This document shows positions 8,695-27,649 of a stretch of 64,000 bases of DNA, piece after piece (position 1 is the first letter of the stretch; every line of letters begins with the position of its first letter). Origin of the DNA: Homoserinibacter sp. GY 40078. Lineage in GTDB: Bacteria > Actinomycetota > Actinomycetes > Actinomycetales > Microbacteriaceae. The DNA lies in the NCBI RefSeq assembly GCF_008017545.1, contig NZ_VRTZ01000001.1:1735908-1799907 (forward strand). The letters run 5' to 3'. The notes under the pieces are model-generated. The model worked only from the letters and a program-made list of their open reading frames with translations. It made no database searches and had not been told where the DNA came from. A program made the position numbers and the translations under genes.

Positions 8695-9842
8695 GCGTCA
8701 CCGCAGCATCCGGATTCACCGCCGCGGGCATCGCCGCCGGCATCAAGGGCTTCGACCGTCTCGACCTCGCGCTCGTGGTCAATGAGGGCCCGCTGCGCAC
8801 CGCGGCTGCTGTCTTCACGAGCAATCGGGCCAAGGCGAACCCCATCATCTGGTCGGAGCAGGTGATCGCCGACGGCACCGTGAGCGCGATCATCCTCAAC
8901 TCTGGCGGAGCCAACTGCTTCACGGGTGCCGAGGGGTTCCAGACCACGCACGCGACCGCCGAGGCGGTCGGCGAGGCACTGGGGGTCTCGGCGGGCGACG
9001 TGCTCGTATGCTCCACGGGTCTCATCGGCGACCAGCTCCCGCGCGAGAAGCTCATCGCGGGTGCCGCAGAGGCGGCTGTCCGCCGCACCGACAACGGGGG
9101 AGACGCCGCCGCCCGCGCCATCATGACCACCGACTCCGTCCCGAAGACCACCGTCGTGCGCCGCGACGGATGGACCATCGGGGGTATGGCAAAGGGCGCC
9201 GGGATGCTCGCGCCGGGCCTGGCGACGATGCTCGTCGTCATCACGACGGACGCCGTGCTGCTGCCTGCGGAGCTCGACCGGGCACTGCGGTCGGCCACCC
9301 GGGTGAGCTTCGACCGGCTCGACTCCGACGGCTGCATGTCGACCAACGATCAGGTGACCGTGCTCGCGAGCGGCGCGTCGGGCGTCGAGCCGGACGCGTC
9401 GGACTTCGAGGCTGCGCTCGTCGAAGTGTGCCTCGACCTCGCCTCCCAGTTGCAGAGCGACGCCGAGGGGGCCTCGCACGACATCGTCATCGAGGTGACG
9501 GGTGCCGCAAGCGAGGACGACGCCGTCGAGGTGGGGCGCTCCATCGCCCGGAACAACCTCTTCAAGGCCGCCGTCTTCGGGAACGACCCCAACTGGGGGC
9601 GTGTGCTCGCCGCCATCGGCACCACGAGCGCGCAGTTCGACCCCTACGACGTCGATGTGTCGATGAACGGCATCCGTGTGTGCACGAAGGGTGGCCCCGA
9701 CCGTCCGCGCACCGAGGTCGACCTGCGTCCGCGGCGGGTCGATCTACTGCTCGATCTGCACGCAGGCGATGCCGCCGCCACGATCCTCACCAACGATCTG
9801 ACCCACGACTACGTCCACGAGAACAGCGCCTACTCCTCATGA
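8691..9842 (+). CDS. argJ: Bifunctional ornithine acetyltransferase / N-acetylglutamate synthase
   Basis: The 383-residue ArgJ recycles the acetyl group from N-acetylornithine to glutamate and in its bifunctional form also uses acetyl-CoA, making the acetylated pathway cyclic. The self-cleavage site is visible as [14 protein letters not shown], where cutting before the Thr makes alpha and beta chains with Thr as nucleophile. Other family segments are [21 protein letters not shown] and [13 protein letters not shown]. Start is GTG at 8691, overlapping the argC stop (GTGA). The argJ and argB frames overlap by ATGA. Confidence 0.96.
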   Translation: MSVTAASGFTAAGIAAGIKGFDRLDLALVVNEGPLRTAAAVFTSNRAKANPIIWSEQVIADGTVSAIILNSGGANCFTGAEGFQTTHATAEAVGEALGVSAGDVLVCSTGLIGDQLPREKLIAGAAEAAVRRTDNGGDAAARAIMTTDSVPKTTVVRRDGWTIGGMAKGAGMLAPGLATMLVVITTDAVLLPAELDRALRSATRVSFDRLDSDGCMSTNDQVTVLASGASGVEPDASDFEAALVEVCLDLASQLQSDAEGASHDIVIEVTGAASEDDAVEVGRSIARNNLFKAAVFGNDPNWGRVLAAIGTTSAQFDPYDVDVSMNGIRVCTKGGPDRPRTEVDLRPRRVDLLLDLHAGDAAATILTNDLTHDYVHENSAYSS

Positions 9843-10740
9843 CCTCCATCGATCCGCTCGACCCGCGCACGGCCGACGCCGCGACGAAAGCCGACACGCT
9901 CATCCAGAGCCTCCCATGGCTGCGCCGCTTCTCGGGGCGCATCGTCGTCGTGAAGTTCGGCGGCAACGCCATGGTCGACGCCGAGCTGCAGCGCGCCTTC
10001 GCGGAGGACATGGTCTACCTCCGCACGGTCGGGCTGAAGCCCGTGGTGGTGCACGGGGGCGGCCCCCAGATCTCGTCGATGCTCGACCGGCTGGGCATCC
10101 CGAGCGAGTTCCGGGGCGGCTATCGCGTCACCACCCCCGAGGCGATGGACATCGTCCGGATGGTGCTGACGGGTCAGGTGAGCCGCGAGCTCGTGAGCCT
10201 CATCAACGCCCACGGGCCGCTCGCCTCCGCCATCTCCGGTGAGGACGCGGGCCTCTTCCAGGGCCGCCGCCGTGGTGCGGTCGTCGACGGCGAGACCGTC
10301 GACATCGGTCTCGTCGGCGATGTGGTGGCGGTCGACCCCGCCGCCGTGCTCGCCGAGATCGAGGCGGGACGGATCCCGGTGGTCTCCTCGATCGCCCCCG
10401 ACGTCGACGTGCCGGGCCAGTCGCTCAACGTCAACGCCGACTCGGCGGCCGCCTCGCTCGCGGTCGCCCTCGGTGCCGAGAAGCTCGTCGTGCTGACCGA
10501 CGTCGCGGGTCTCTACCGCGACTGGCCGAACCGCGACTCCCTCGTCACGCAGATCACCCGTGCCGAGCTCGCCGAGCTCCTGCCGAGTCTCGAGACGGGC
10601 ATGATCCCCAAGATGACCGCCTGCCTCGAGGCCGTCGATGGGGGAGTCCCGAAGGCGGCGATCATCGACGGGCGCCGCCCCCACTCGATCCTTCTCGAGA
10701 TCTTCACGGACGCCGGCATCGGCACGGAGGTGGTCCCCGC

Positions 10741-10744
<4 letters not shown>
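9839..10744 (+). CDS. argB: Acetylglutamate kinase
   Basis: Phosphorylates N-acetylglutamate, the usual feedback point of the cyclic pathway. The 301-residue protein has the amino-acid kinase motifs [18 protein letters not shown] and [13 protein letters not shown], and KMTACLEAV near the C-terminus. An N-terminal helix of about 30 residues before the kinase core ([19 protein letters not shown]) is the feature that, in known enzymes, makes arginine-sensitive hexamers, so allosteric inhibition by arginine is expected. Start ATG at 9839 overlaps the argJ stop by ATGA; argD begins inside its last codons. Confidence 0.96.
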
Positions 10745-13916
<3,172 letters not shown>

Positions 13917-13936
<20 letters not shown>

Positions 13937-14693
13937 AGTAGTCGACGAGGGTGGGATCTCCCATCACGACCGACATCAGCACGCCCCAGAAGATCACGGC
14001 AGCGATGACACCGGCGATCAGCGGGACGTAGAAGGCGACCTTTCGCTTCACGAGCAACAGCACGGCGAGGCCGGCGCCGACAAGGTACAGCACGATGTGG
14101 CTGACGATGAGCACGACACCCGCGCCGCGAACGCTGTCCTGATCGGTGAAGGTGCCGAGACCGTACTGGGTGTACGCCTGCTGGATCGCCGCAGGGAGCA
14201 TGGCTCCGTAGAGCAGTCCGAGCAGGAGCCCTCCGATGCCGAGCACGAGGATCACGATCGTGAGCACGATGTCCCAGGTGCGTCGCTTCGGCGGGCCGAC
14301 GGGCTGGCCGTAGCCCGGCTGACCGTAGACCGGTGCTACATATGCGGGCTGACCGTATCCGGGCTGCGGGTACGCCTGCTGCGGGTATCCGGGCTGCTGG
14401 GGGTAGCCCTGCGGGTAGCCGGGCTGCTGGGGGTAGCCGGGCTGCTGCGGGTAGCCCTGCTGTGGGTATCCGGGCTGAGCGGGATACGCGGGGGCGGCGG
14501 GCGCCGACTCGGGAGCCGGGGGAGCGGACGGCGCCGGGGCCGGAGGTGCAGGCTCGACAGGCGCCGCGGGGGCGTCCGCGGCGGGGGCCGTCGTGGGCTC
14601 GACCGGAGCGAACTCGCCGTACTGCGGCGCGGGCCGGGCCGCTGTCTCATCGGAGGGAGTGGGCGGGACGGGCGGCTGACTCGGCTCAGACAT
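13917..14693 (-). CDS. Proline-rich membrane protein (DUF6264-like)
   Basis: A 258-residue protein with a long disordered N-terminus rich in Pro, Ala and Gln (about 1-135), including six or more YPQQPG/QPGY repeats between residues 70 and 125, then a basic stop (PPKRRTWD) and three or four membrane helices ([60 protein letters not shown]). The layout resembles proteins annotated as DUF6264 in Microbacteriaceae; function is unknown. It is the only reverse-strand gene inside the arginine region and is divergent from argH, separated by 62 bp. Confidence 0.75.
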
Positions 14694-14695
14694 GA

Positions 14696-16353
<1,658 letters not shown>

Positions 16354-16376
16354 GCGGGCTCCTGAGTCTCGCAGAA

Positions 16377-16982
16377 TTGCTCTCCCGGCCGGCCGACGAG
16401 GTCGCGCCGCTGCTGCTCGGGGCTCGGCTGGTGGGCCGCGGTGTCACGATCCGGCTCACCGAGGTCGAGGCGTATCTCGGCGAGTCGGATCCGGGCTCGC
16501 ACGCCTTCCGGGGGCCGACTCCCCGCACGCGGACGATGTTCGGGGAGCCGGGGCACCTGTACGTGTACTTCAGCTACGGCATGCACGTGTGCGCGAACGT
16601 CGTGTGCTCGCCGCCCGGCACGGCGAGCGCGATCCTGCTCCGCGCCGGCGAGGTGATCGACGGAGTCGAGCTCGCCTGGGAGCGCCGCACCACCGCGTCG
16701 CGGGACGCAGACCTCGCACGGGGTCCCGCCCGCCTCACGCGCGCCCTCGGCATCCGGCTCGACGACGACGGGGCATCGCTTGCGGGGCAGCCGTTCCGGC
16801 TCGAGCCGGTGGGCGATCCGCTGCCGGCGTTGCGCGGTCCGCGCGTCGGAGTCTCGGGAGAGGGCGGATCGGAGGCGTTCCCGCTGCGGTTCTGGATCGC
16901 GGGGGACCCGACCGTGTCGGTCTACCGCCCGGCTGCTCCGCGTGGGGTCCGGCGCTCTGCGGGACCGCTCAGCCCGCGATGA
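16377..16982 (+). CDS. mpg: DNA-3-methyladenine glycosylase (AAG/MPG family)
   Basis: A ~201-residue monofunctional glycosylase that removes alkylated purines in base excision repair. Family motifs: RLTEVEAYLGESDPGSHAFRG (with the catalytic Glu equivalent), TPRTRTMFGEPGHLYVYFSYGMHVCANVV, the AILLRAGE segment and ARGPARLTRALGI. The first codon is uncertain: TTG at 16377 gives MLSRPADEV, while the CTG at 16362 would add LSLAE. In M. tuberculosis mpg is also next to tyrS. Its end overlaps the convergent membrane gene by 14 bp. Confidence 0.9.
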   Translation: MLSRPADEVAPLLLGARLVGRGVTIRLTEVEAYLGESDPGSHAFRGPTPRTRTMFGEPGHLYVYFSYGMHVCANVVCSPPGTASAILLRAGEVIDGVELAWERRTTASRDADLARGPARLTRALGIRLDDDGASLAGQPFRLEPVGDPLPALRGPRVGVSGEGGSEAFPLRFWIAGDPTVSVYRPAAPRGVRRSAGPLSPR

Positions 16983-17541
16983 CCGTGGCGAGCAGACCGG
17001 CCGCGGCCGCCCAGATCATGCTCGCGAGGGTTCCGATGATGAACCTCTCCCGCGCAGCGGCCGAGTCGAGCTCCGAGAACCGGCCGAGGCCCTTGATCGC
17101 GATCACCGCGGCGACGACTTCGAGGTGGCCGACTGCCACGGCTCCGACGATCGCGACCCGCTCGAGGTAGCCGATCGTGGTGCCCCCGCGGAGGACTTCG
17201 CGATCCGCGTCTCCATCGGGGCCCTGGATGAGGATGCCGCCGTGCTCTCCTCGACGCACGGTGGTGTCGCGGGTGGCGAGATCGAGGACGAAGACCGTGA
17301 CCGGGCTTCCGCCGAGCACCCCGAGCGCCGCGATGCCGAGCGCGAGCAACACGGCGGTGATGCGCGAGTCGGGCAGGAGGTCGAGGTCGAGCGCCGAGAG
17401 CAGCAGGCCTCCGGCGATGGGCAGCAGCCCGACGAGGCCCAGCTCCGGGCGCCGCAGGCGGATCGCGAGCACCGTCGCCGCGATCGCCCCGCCCGTGATG
17501 AGCAGCGCTACCGTCCAGAGCACGTACTCGACGACGATCAT
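16969..17541 (-). CDS. Membrane protein, partner of SatD-like regulator
   Basis: A 190-residue membrane protein with about five or six helices (IVVEYVLWTVALLITGGAIAA; LGLVGLLPIAGGLLLSAL; ITAVLLALGIAALGVLGG, and two C-terminal). The C-terminal half carries RGGTTIGYLERVAIVGAVAVGH, then AAVIAIKGLGRFSEL and RFIIGTLASMIWA, which resembles the conserved tail of membrane proteins encoded beside satD (G-x-IG-x-LER ... AAKS-x-x-RF ... IGTL). ATG at 17541 overlaps the stop of the SatD-like gene (ATGA), so the two form one operon. Function is unknown; the pairing suggests a sensor or stress role. Confidence 0.65.
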   Translation of the reverse strand: MIVVEYVLWTVALLITGGAIAATVLAIRLRRPELGLVGLLPIAGGLLLSALDLDLLPDSRITAVLLALGIAALGVLGGSPVTVFVLDLATRDTTVRRGEHGGILIQGPDGDADREVLRGGTTIGYLERVAIVGAVAVGHLEVVAAVIAIKGLGRFSELDSAAARERFIIGTLASMIWAAAAGLLATVIAG

Positions 17542-18188
17542 GCGGTGGTCTCCTCGTCTGTCGGGGTTCGGTCTGTCGGGGCGCCGGCTGCCGTGGTGTC
17601 CGCGATCGCGAGCAGCTCGGCAAGAGCCGTGCGTGCGGCGTGATCGTGGCGGAGCCCTGCGGCGATCGCCCGCTTGCTCGCCGCCTGCGGGGTGATGTCG
17701 AGTCGGGCCGCGGCGTCGGCTTGCGTCAGGCTCGACTCGACCAGATCGTACAACTCCCACCCCTCGGCAGAGCGGCGCTCGCGCAGCTGCAGCAGCAGGT
17801 CGAGCATGGCCTGGACCGTCGTCGCGGAGGGGCGGAGCGGCTGGACGGATGCGACGGCTGCTCGGGTGGGACGGCGCTTGGCCGCGTCGACGGCAGTGCG
17901 CGCGGCGACGAGCGCTCCGCCCGTCGCGGTGCGGGTCGTGTCGGGGAGGGGTGTCTCGATGGCGCCGATGCCGAGTCCGATGCTCCACGCGCCGGTTCGC
18001 GCGAGCGTGAGGACGAGGTCGACGGCGGTCTGCGGGTCGGCGGTGAGTGCCTGAACCTCGTCGCCGGCGGTTCGATCGGGTGGCAGGGCGAGGCGGTCGC
18101 CTCCTGCGGCGGCGAGAAGCTGCAGGCCGACGTCGCCGAGGTCGGGTCCGAGGCGGCTGTCGATTTGGTCAGCGGTGATCGCGAACAT
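17538..18188 (-). CDS. SatD-like DNA-binding protein
   Basis: A 216-residue protein. The N-terminal domain (MFAITADQIDSRLG... GDEVQAL... VDLVLTLARTGAWSIGLGIG) has the SatD pattern of a short strand ending in S-R followed by a G-D-E-x-Q loop, resembling a degenerate nucleotidyl-cyclase fold. The C-terminal part (SSLTQADAAARLDITPQAASKRAIAAG, about 150-180) is a clear helix-turn-helix. SatD is linked to acid tolerance in Streptococcus mutans, but the mechanism is unknown. ATG at 18188 has GGAGGA 3-8 nt further upstream. Three near-identical dyads in the promoter suggest autoregulation by this helix-turn-helix. Confidence 0.65.
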   Translation of the reverse strand: MFAITADQIDSRLGPDLGDVGLQLLAAAGGDRLALPPDRTAGDEVQALTADPQTAVDLVLTLARTGAWSIGLGIGAIETPLPDTTRTATGGALVAARTAVDAAKRRPTRAAVASVQPLRPSATTVQAMLDLLLQLRERRSAEGWELYDLVESSLTQADAAARLDITPQAASKRAIAAGLRHDHAARTALAELLAIADTTAAGAPTDRTPTDEETTA

Positions 18189-18200
18189 GATTCCTCCGTG

Positions 18201-18278
18201 ATCAACCCTAGAAGGGTGATACGTACTACATCAACCCCCCACGGTGGATATGCGTCACATCATCCTTCCAGGGTTGGC
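18201..18278. promoter_or_regulatory. Three evenly spaced 20-bp dyad operators
   Basis: Copy A, minus strand 18201-18220, reads ATCACCCTTCTAGGGTTGAT. Copy B, minus strand 18230-18249, matches it at 14 of 20 positions; copy C, plus strand 18259-18278, at 16 of 20. Each is an imperfect palindrome, and their starts are exactly 29 bp apart. They fill the region between the SatD-like gene (reverse) and tyrS (forward). A sits over the likely SatD promoter (TTGATG, 18-nt gap, TAGGGT on the minus strand). The likely binder is the SatD-like helix-turn-helix, by inference. Confidence 0.6.
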
Positions 18279-18325
18279 TCTGTCGGGCCCCGGATTGCCT
18301 GCTGCCGAGACGATAACCTTGCCCG

Positions 18326-19633
18326 GTGCCGGTATCCGAGCTCCTGAACGCGCAGCGCAATGACCCGTCCTTCCCCGATGTGTGGGAGGAGCTGAACTGG
18401 CGCGGGCTCGTGCACGTGTCGACCGATGCGGCGGGGTTGAAGGAGCTTCTCGCCGGCGATCCGATCGTCTTCTACTGCGGATTCGACCCGACGGCGCCGA
18501 GTCTGCACCTCGGCAACCTCGTGCAGCTCATCGTCATGCGCCGCCTGCAGTTGGCGGGGCACCACCCCCTCGGTCTCGTGGGCGGGTCGACGGGTCTCAT
18601 CGGAGATCCACGGCCCACGGCGGAGCGCACCCTCAACACGCGCGAGACCGTCGCCGAGTGGGTGGGGTACCTCCGGGGGCAGATCGAGCGCTTCCTCTCG
18701 TTCGAGGGCGACAACCCGGCGCGGATGGTCAACAACCTCGACTGGACGGCCCCGCTCAGCGCCATCGACTTCCTGCGCGAGGTCGGCAAGCACTTCCGTG
18801 TGGGGACGATGCTCAAAAAGGATGCGGTGGCGGCGCGCCTGAACTCCGAGGCGGGCATCAGCTACACCGAGTTCAGCTACCAGATCCTCCAGGGGATGGA
18901 CTTCCTCGAGCTCTACCGCACATACGGCTGCGTCTTGCAGACGGGCGGCTCGGACCAGTGGGGCAACCTCACGAGCGGCACCGACCTGATCCATCGCGCC
19001 GAGGGCGTGAGCGTCCACGCCATCGGAACGCCGCTCATCACGAACTCCGACGGCACCAAGTTCGGCAAGAGCGAGGGCAACGCCATCTGGCTCGACGCCG
19101 AGATGTGCAGCCCGTACGCCTTCTACCAGTTCTGGCTCAACACCGACGATGCCGATGTGATCGCGCGACTCAAAGTGTTCACGTTCCTGCATCGAGACGA
19201 GATCGAGCGTCTCGAGGCTGTGGTGCGCGACGAACCCTTCCGACGTGAGGCGCAGAAAGTGCTCGCCCGCGAGGCGACGGCACTCGTGCACGGCGCCGAG
19301 GCGACGGATGCGGTGATCGCGGCATCCGAGGCACTGTTCGGACAAGGAGAGTTGGACGCCCTGGATGCGTCCACGCTCGCCGCCGCGGTGGAGGAGCTGC
19401 CGCAGGCGCGGTTGCCCGAGACGGCCACCGTCGTGCAGGCGCTTGTCGAGACGGGCCTCAGCACGAGCCTTTCGGACGCTCGACGCGCAATCGGACAGGG
19501 CGGGGTGTCTCTCAACAACCGCAAGGTGACCGATGACGAGCAGACTCTCGAGGGAGCAGCTCTCGCGGGCGGCCGCGCGGTCCTCCGCAGGGGCAAGAAG
19601 ACCCTCGCAGGCCTGGTGATCGCGGGGGAGTGA
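18326..19633 (+). CDS. tyrS: Tyrosyl-tRNA synthetase
   Basis: A 435-residue class I synthetase charging tRNA-Tyr. The catalytic core has the HIGH-type motif as PSLHLGNL, the GGSDQWGN tyrosine/ATP pocket and the KFGKSEGNA (KMSKS-type) loop; an S4 RNA-binding domain closes the protein (RRAIGQGGVSLNNRKV). GTG at 18326 follows TAACCT (18314-18319) by 6 nt with no Shine-Dalgarno, so the transcript is probably leaderless. The tyrS promoter lies 36 nt beyond the last of the three dyad operators, so cross-regulation is possible but unproven. Confidence 0.97.
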   Translation: MPVSELLNAQRNDPSFPDVWEELNWRGLVHVSTDAAGLKELLAGDPIVFYCGFDPTAPSLHLGNLVQLIVMRRLQLAGHHPLGLVGGSTGLIGDPRPTAERTLNTRETVAEWVGYLRGQIERFLSFEGDNPARMVNNLDWTAPLSAIDFLREVGKHFRVGTMLKKDAVAARLNSEAGISYTEFSYQILQGMDFLELYRTYGCVLQTGGSDQWGNLTSGTDLIHRAEGVSVHAIGTPLITNSDGTKFGKSEGNAIWLDAEMCSPYAFYQFWLNTDDADVIARLKVFTFLHRDEIERLEAVVRDEPFRREAQKVLAREATALVHGAEATDAVIAASEALFGQGELDALDASTLAAAVEELPQARLPETATVVQALVETGLSTSLSDARRAIGQGGVSLNNRKVTDDEQTLEGAALAGGRAVLRRGKKTLAGLVIAGE

Positions 19634-20176
19634 GGGGCGCCGAATCCCCGCCCGGAGCCGCGACACGCCCGGGATGCAGGATCGATTTGGCGCCGTCCCG
19701 AATCCCACGTAATGTCTTACCTGTTCGCCCCAAAGGGAAGAGCGGAGAGGCCGAAAGGCCCCGCCCCCTCAAGCGGAGAACCACCTCCCATCTGAAACAA
19801 GCAGGATTCGTCCTGTTCGTCTAGGATGGGGATCCTCCTCTCGGAGACCGCGGTCATCGATCGCAGCCCGGATCTACGCTCCCGGCGCGCCGGTTTGACA
19901 GACGGAACGAGAGGGATAGGATAGAGAAGTTGCCCTGATGGCGAGCCGGAGACGGCGAGCGTCAGGAGCGTCCGATCCTTGAGAACTCAACAGCGTGCAC
20001 TATGTCAAATGCCAAAAACCTCGATGTCTGACTTCGGTCAGACGGAGATTCCTTTGGATTGACGGATTGTCAGTAGACGATCCTTTCAGTCAGATCAACT
20101 CGCAGGATCGACCGTTTTCCCGGTCGTGAACGCAACGGTTCTGCCGGCGCCCTTGCGGCGCCGTGCTACCAAACCT
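19634..20176 (+). promoter_or_regulatory. rRNA operon promoter and antitermination leader
   Basis: No gene is seen in this 543-bp stretch; short open frames here are not coding-like. The clearest promoter is TTGACA at 19895-19900, a 16-nt gap and TAGGAT at 19917-19922. Downstream, TTGAGAACTCAACAG (from about 19979) is the conserved actinobacterial pre-16S element resembling a boxA antitermination signal; a related TTTGAGAACTACACAG occurs again in the 16S-23S spacer. Further pre-rRNA processing stems precede the 16S. Confidence 0.75.
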
Positions 20177-25230
<5,054 letters not shown>

Positions 25231-25337
25231 AACACACATAAGTTTTGTTGCTCGCGTCCACTTTGTGGTTCCTGATTGACGGTCGGGAACGCACGCACCA
25301 GTTCGATACTGGTGCCGAAGACTGAGAAATCAATAGT

Positions 25338-25456
25338 GTTTCGGCGGCCATAGCGAAGGGGAAACGCCCGGTTACATTCCGAACCCGGAAGCTAAGACCT
25401 TCTGCGCCGATGGTACTGCGAGGGGGACCTCGTGGGAGAGTAGGACACCGCCGGAC
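25338..25456 (+). rRNA. rrf: 5S ribosomal RNA
   Basis: About 119 nt, from GTTTCGGCGGCCATAGCG to the matching CACCGCCGGAC end, with the internal CCCGGTTACATTCCGAACCCGG block (loop C region). It follows the 23S after 107 nt, as expected, and is followed by an intrinsic terminator. Confidence 0.95.
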
Positions 25457-25468
25457 TTCTTTCGAGGA

Positions 25469-25499
25469 GGCCCACCCGTACACCGGGTGGGCTTTCCTT
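25469..25499 (+). terminator. Intrinsic terminator of the rRNA operon
   Basis: Stem GCCCACCCG (25470-25478) with CGGGTGGGC (25484-25492), loop TACAC, then a T-rich tail TTTCCTT. Confidence 0.9.
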
Positions 25500-25537
25500 G
25501 TTTAAGCCGTAGCATGAACCGATCACGGGAGAGCCTG

Positions 25538-26470
25538 ATGCCTGAGGAGAGCAAGCGTCCGCGTGCACCGCGGCCGGAACGCGGAGGCGCGCGGCGTGGC
25601 GCACCACAGCGCACAGGTGGCCGAAGCGGTGCCCCGAACGGGCGCGGTGCGCCGGTGCGCGGTGCGAACGGACGAGGTACCGGATCCGCCTCACGAGACG
25701 ACAGCTTCCGCGAGAGGCCGCGCCACGACGATCCGCCGATTCCGGAAGACGTGGCCCCCGCGCAGCTCGACCGCGCAGTCCGCGCTGAGCTCAAGACGCT
25801 GAGCAAGGAGAACGCCGACGCGGTGGCCAAGCACCTCGTCATGGCGGGCCGGCTTATCGACACGGACCCTGCGCTCGCCCACCGGCACTCACTCGCCGCT
25901 GTGCGTCGCGCGGGACGCATCGGCGTTGTCCGCGAGACGGCGGCGATCACGGCCTATGCGACCGAGGACTTCGCGCTCGCCCTGCGCGAGCTGCGTACGT
26001 ACCGCCGGATCACCGGTCGTGAGGACCAGCTGCCGCTCATGGTGGACTCCGAACGCGGTGTCGGCCGACCCGCGGCGGCTTTGGAGCTCGGGCGCTCAGT
26101 GCCGCGTTCGTCGCTCGAGCCGCCCGTGCAGGTCGCTCTCGCGATCGCGATGTCGGGCGCTCGACTCGATCTCGGCCAGCCGGAGCTCGCTCTCGGCGAG
26201 CTGCAGATCCCGCAGCTCGATCCCGAGCGCGCGTTCAGCTACAGCCCCGCGCTCTTCGACGCCTACGCGACGGTTCTCGAGGAACTCGGTCGCAGCGAGG
26301 AAGCCGAGGAGTGGTGGCAGCGTTCGGAGCGCGCAGCCCTTGCTCTCGACCAGGCCGCCGGTGACGGCGATGACGTGATCGAGGTTTTCGAAGAGGAGGT
26401 CGACGAGGTCGAGGACCACAGCGCGACAGACTCTGCAACCGATACACCTCACGCGGGCACCGACGAGTGA
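25538..26470 (+). CDS. TPR-like helical repeat protein with basic disordered N-terminus
   Basis: A 310-residue protein. The first ~65 residues are disordered and rich in Arg, Gly and Pro (PRPERGGARRGAPQR, then further GRG repeats); the remainder is helical with tetratricopeptide-like pairs (AKHLVMAGRLIDTDPALAHRHS, FALALRELRTYRRITG, ALFDAYATVLEELGRSEEAEEWW) and an acidic tail. It occupies the place of Rv1691, a TPR protein, in the conserved tyrS-tlyA block. Function is unknown; the basic tail next to the rRNA operon hints at RNA binding, but that is a guess. ATG at 25538 has GGGAGAG upstream; TAGCAT (25510-25515) is a possible -10. Its stop overlaps the HAD gene start. Confidence 0.75.
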   Translation: MPEESKRPRAPRPERGGARRGAPQRTGGRSGAPNGRGAPVRGANGRGTGSASRDDSFRERPRHDDPPIPEDVAPAQLDRAVRAELKTLSKENADAVAKHLVMAGRLIDTDPALAHRHSLAAVRRAGRIGVVRETAAITAYATEDFALALRELRTYRRITGREDQLPLMVDSERGVGRPAAALELGRSVPRSSLEPPVQVALAIAMSGARLDLGQPELALGELQIPQLDPERAFSYSPALFDAYATVLEELGRSEEAEEWWQRSERAALALDQAAGDGDDVIEVFEEEVDEVEDHSATDSATDTPHAGTDE

Positions 26471-27477
26471 GCGGTGAGGGAACCGCGCCGCTCGACGGCG
26501 TGGACGTCCTGCTGGCCGACCTCGATGGGGTCGTCTACGCAGGCGAGCACGCGATCCCCCACGCCGTCGAGGCGCTGCAGGCAGCCGCATCCGGCAGGCG
26601 TGTCGGGTACCTGACGAACAACGCCTCCCGGACGCCGGAGACCGTAAGCGCCCAGCTGCGCGGTTTCGGACTCGATGCCGCGCCGGACGACATCGTGTCC
26701 TCACCGCAAGCAGCGGTCGTGTTGCTCGCCGATCTCGTCGCGCCGGGGTCCACAGTGCTCGTCGTCGGCGGCGATGGTCTCGTGAGCGAGGTGGAGAAGG
26801 CCGGATTCAGGATCACCCGATCCGCTCACGACGATCCCGCGGCGGTTGTGCAGGGATTCGCTCCCCACGTCGCGTGGACTGATCTCGCGGAAGCCTCCTA
26901 CGCACTGGCCGGCGGCGACGCCGGGATCCCGTGGGTCGCGACGAATACCGATTGGACGATTCCGCAGGCACGAGGCACGGCCCCCGGCAACGGCACCCTC
27001 GTCTCCGCGGTGCACACGGCGGTCGGGCGACTGCCGGTCGTCGCAGGCAAGCCCGAGCGGGCGATCTTCGACGCTGCCGTCGCGCGCTTCGGTGCGACGC
27101 ATCCACTCTTCATCGGCGACCGGCTCGACACCGACATCCTCGGGGCGAATCGCGCAGGCATGGAGTCCGTGCTCGTCCTCACGGGGATCGACGGGCCGAA
27201 GCAGCTGCTCGCGGCCGCGGCGGACCATCGTCCGACCTACATTCTTGAGGACCTTCGCGGACTCGCAGAGCCCTATCCGCCGACCCGTTCGGGCGCCGAC
27301 ATCTCGGGCGTGCGCCGCACGCAGGTGGGTGACGCCGTCGTGGCGCAGCGAGGATCGTCGCTCGTTCTCGAGTCGGCCGGTGCCGACCTCGACCGCATCC
27401 GCGCCGCCGCACAGGCGGTGTGGGCGGCAGGCGTGCCCATCTACGCGCTCGACGTGGCGCCGGAACTATATTCGTGA
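26467..27477 (+). CDS. HAD-IIA family phosphatase (Rv1692-like)
   Basis: A 336-residue haloacid dehalogenase-superfamily hydrolase. Motif I is LLADLDGVVYAG, motif II appears as YLTNNASRTPE, the Lys of motif III is in VAGKPERAIF and motif IV is IGDRLDTDILGANRAGM. The mid-protein cap is of the IIA type, as in glycerol-3-phosphate, p-nitrophenyl or pyridoxal phosphate phosphatases; the M. tuberculosis homologue Rv1692 has been reported to hydrolyse glycerol-3-phosphate. A C-terminal extension of ~80 residues follows. GTG at 26467 overlaps the previous stop (GTGA). Confidence 0.88.
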   Translation: MSGEGTAPLDGVDVLLADLDGVVYAGEHAIPHAVEALQAAASGRRVGYLTNNASRTPETVSAQLRGFGLDAAPDDIVSSPQAAVVLLADLVAPGSTVLVVGGDGLVSEVEKAGFRITRSAHDDPAAVVQGFAPHVAWTDLAEASYALAGGDAGIPWVATNTDWTIPQARGTAPGNGTLVSAVHTAVGRLPVVAGKPERAIFDAAVARFGATHPLFIGDRLDTDILGANRAGMESVLVLTGIDGPKQLLAAAADHRPTYILEDLRGLAEPYPPTRSGADISGVRRTQVGDAVVAQRGSSLVLESAGADLDRIRAAAQAVWAAGVPIYALDVAPELYS

Positions 27478-27478
27478 C

Positions 27479-27649
27479 GTGACCGACGAGACAGCGACCC
27501 CAGCCGACGGCGACGCCGACGCACTCGTCTCGCGTCTGCGTCTCATCGAGGACCAACCGCTCGCCGACCGCGCGGACGCACTCGCGCAGGTGCACGACGA
27601 ACTGCGGGCGCGCCTGGAAGCCGGTGACGCGCCGCGCCCACATGCCTGA
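27479..27649 (+). CDS. Small conserved protein (Rv1693-like)
   Basis: A 56-residue acidic, helical protein read from GTG at 27479, one base after the HAD stop. The sequence has DALVSRLRLIEDQPLADRA and LAQVHDELRARLEAGD, the pattern of the small protein always found between the HAD phosphatase and tlyA in actinobacteria. No function is known. Its end overlaps the tlyA start, which supports a real, co-translated gene. Confidence 0.7.
   Translation: MTDETATPADGDADALVSRLRLIEDQPLADRADALAQVHDELRARLEAGDAPRPHA

Noticed and set aside
18260..19708. Long reverse open frame of 482 codons over tyrS
   Set aside because: It is fully antisense to tyrS, has no recognisable motif, is rich in Arg/Leu/His as expected of a GC-rich shadow, and would require discarding a clear synthetase.
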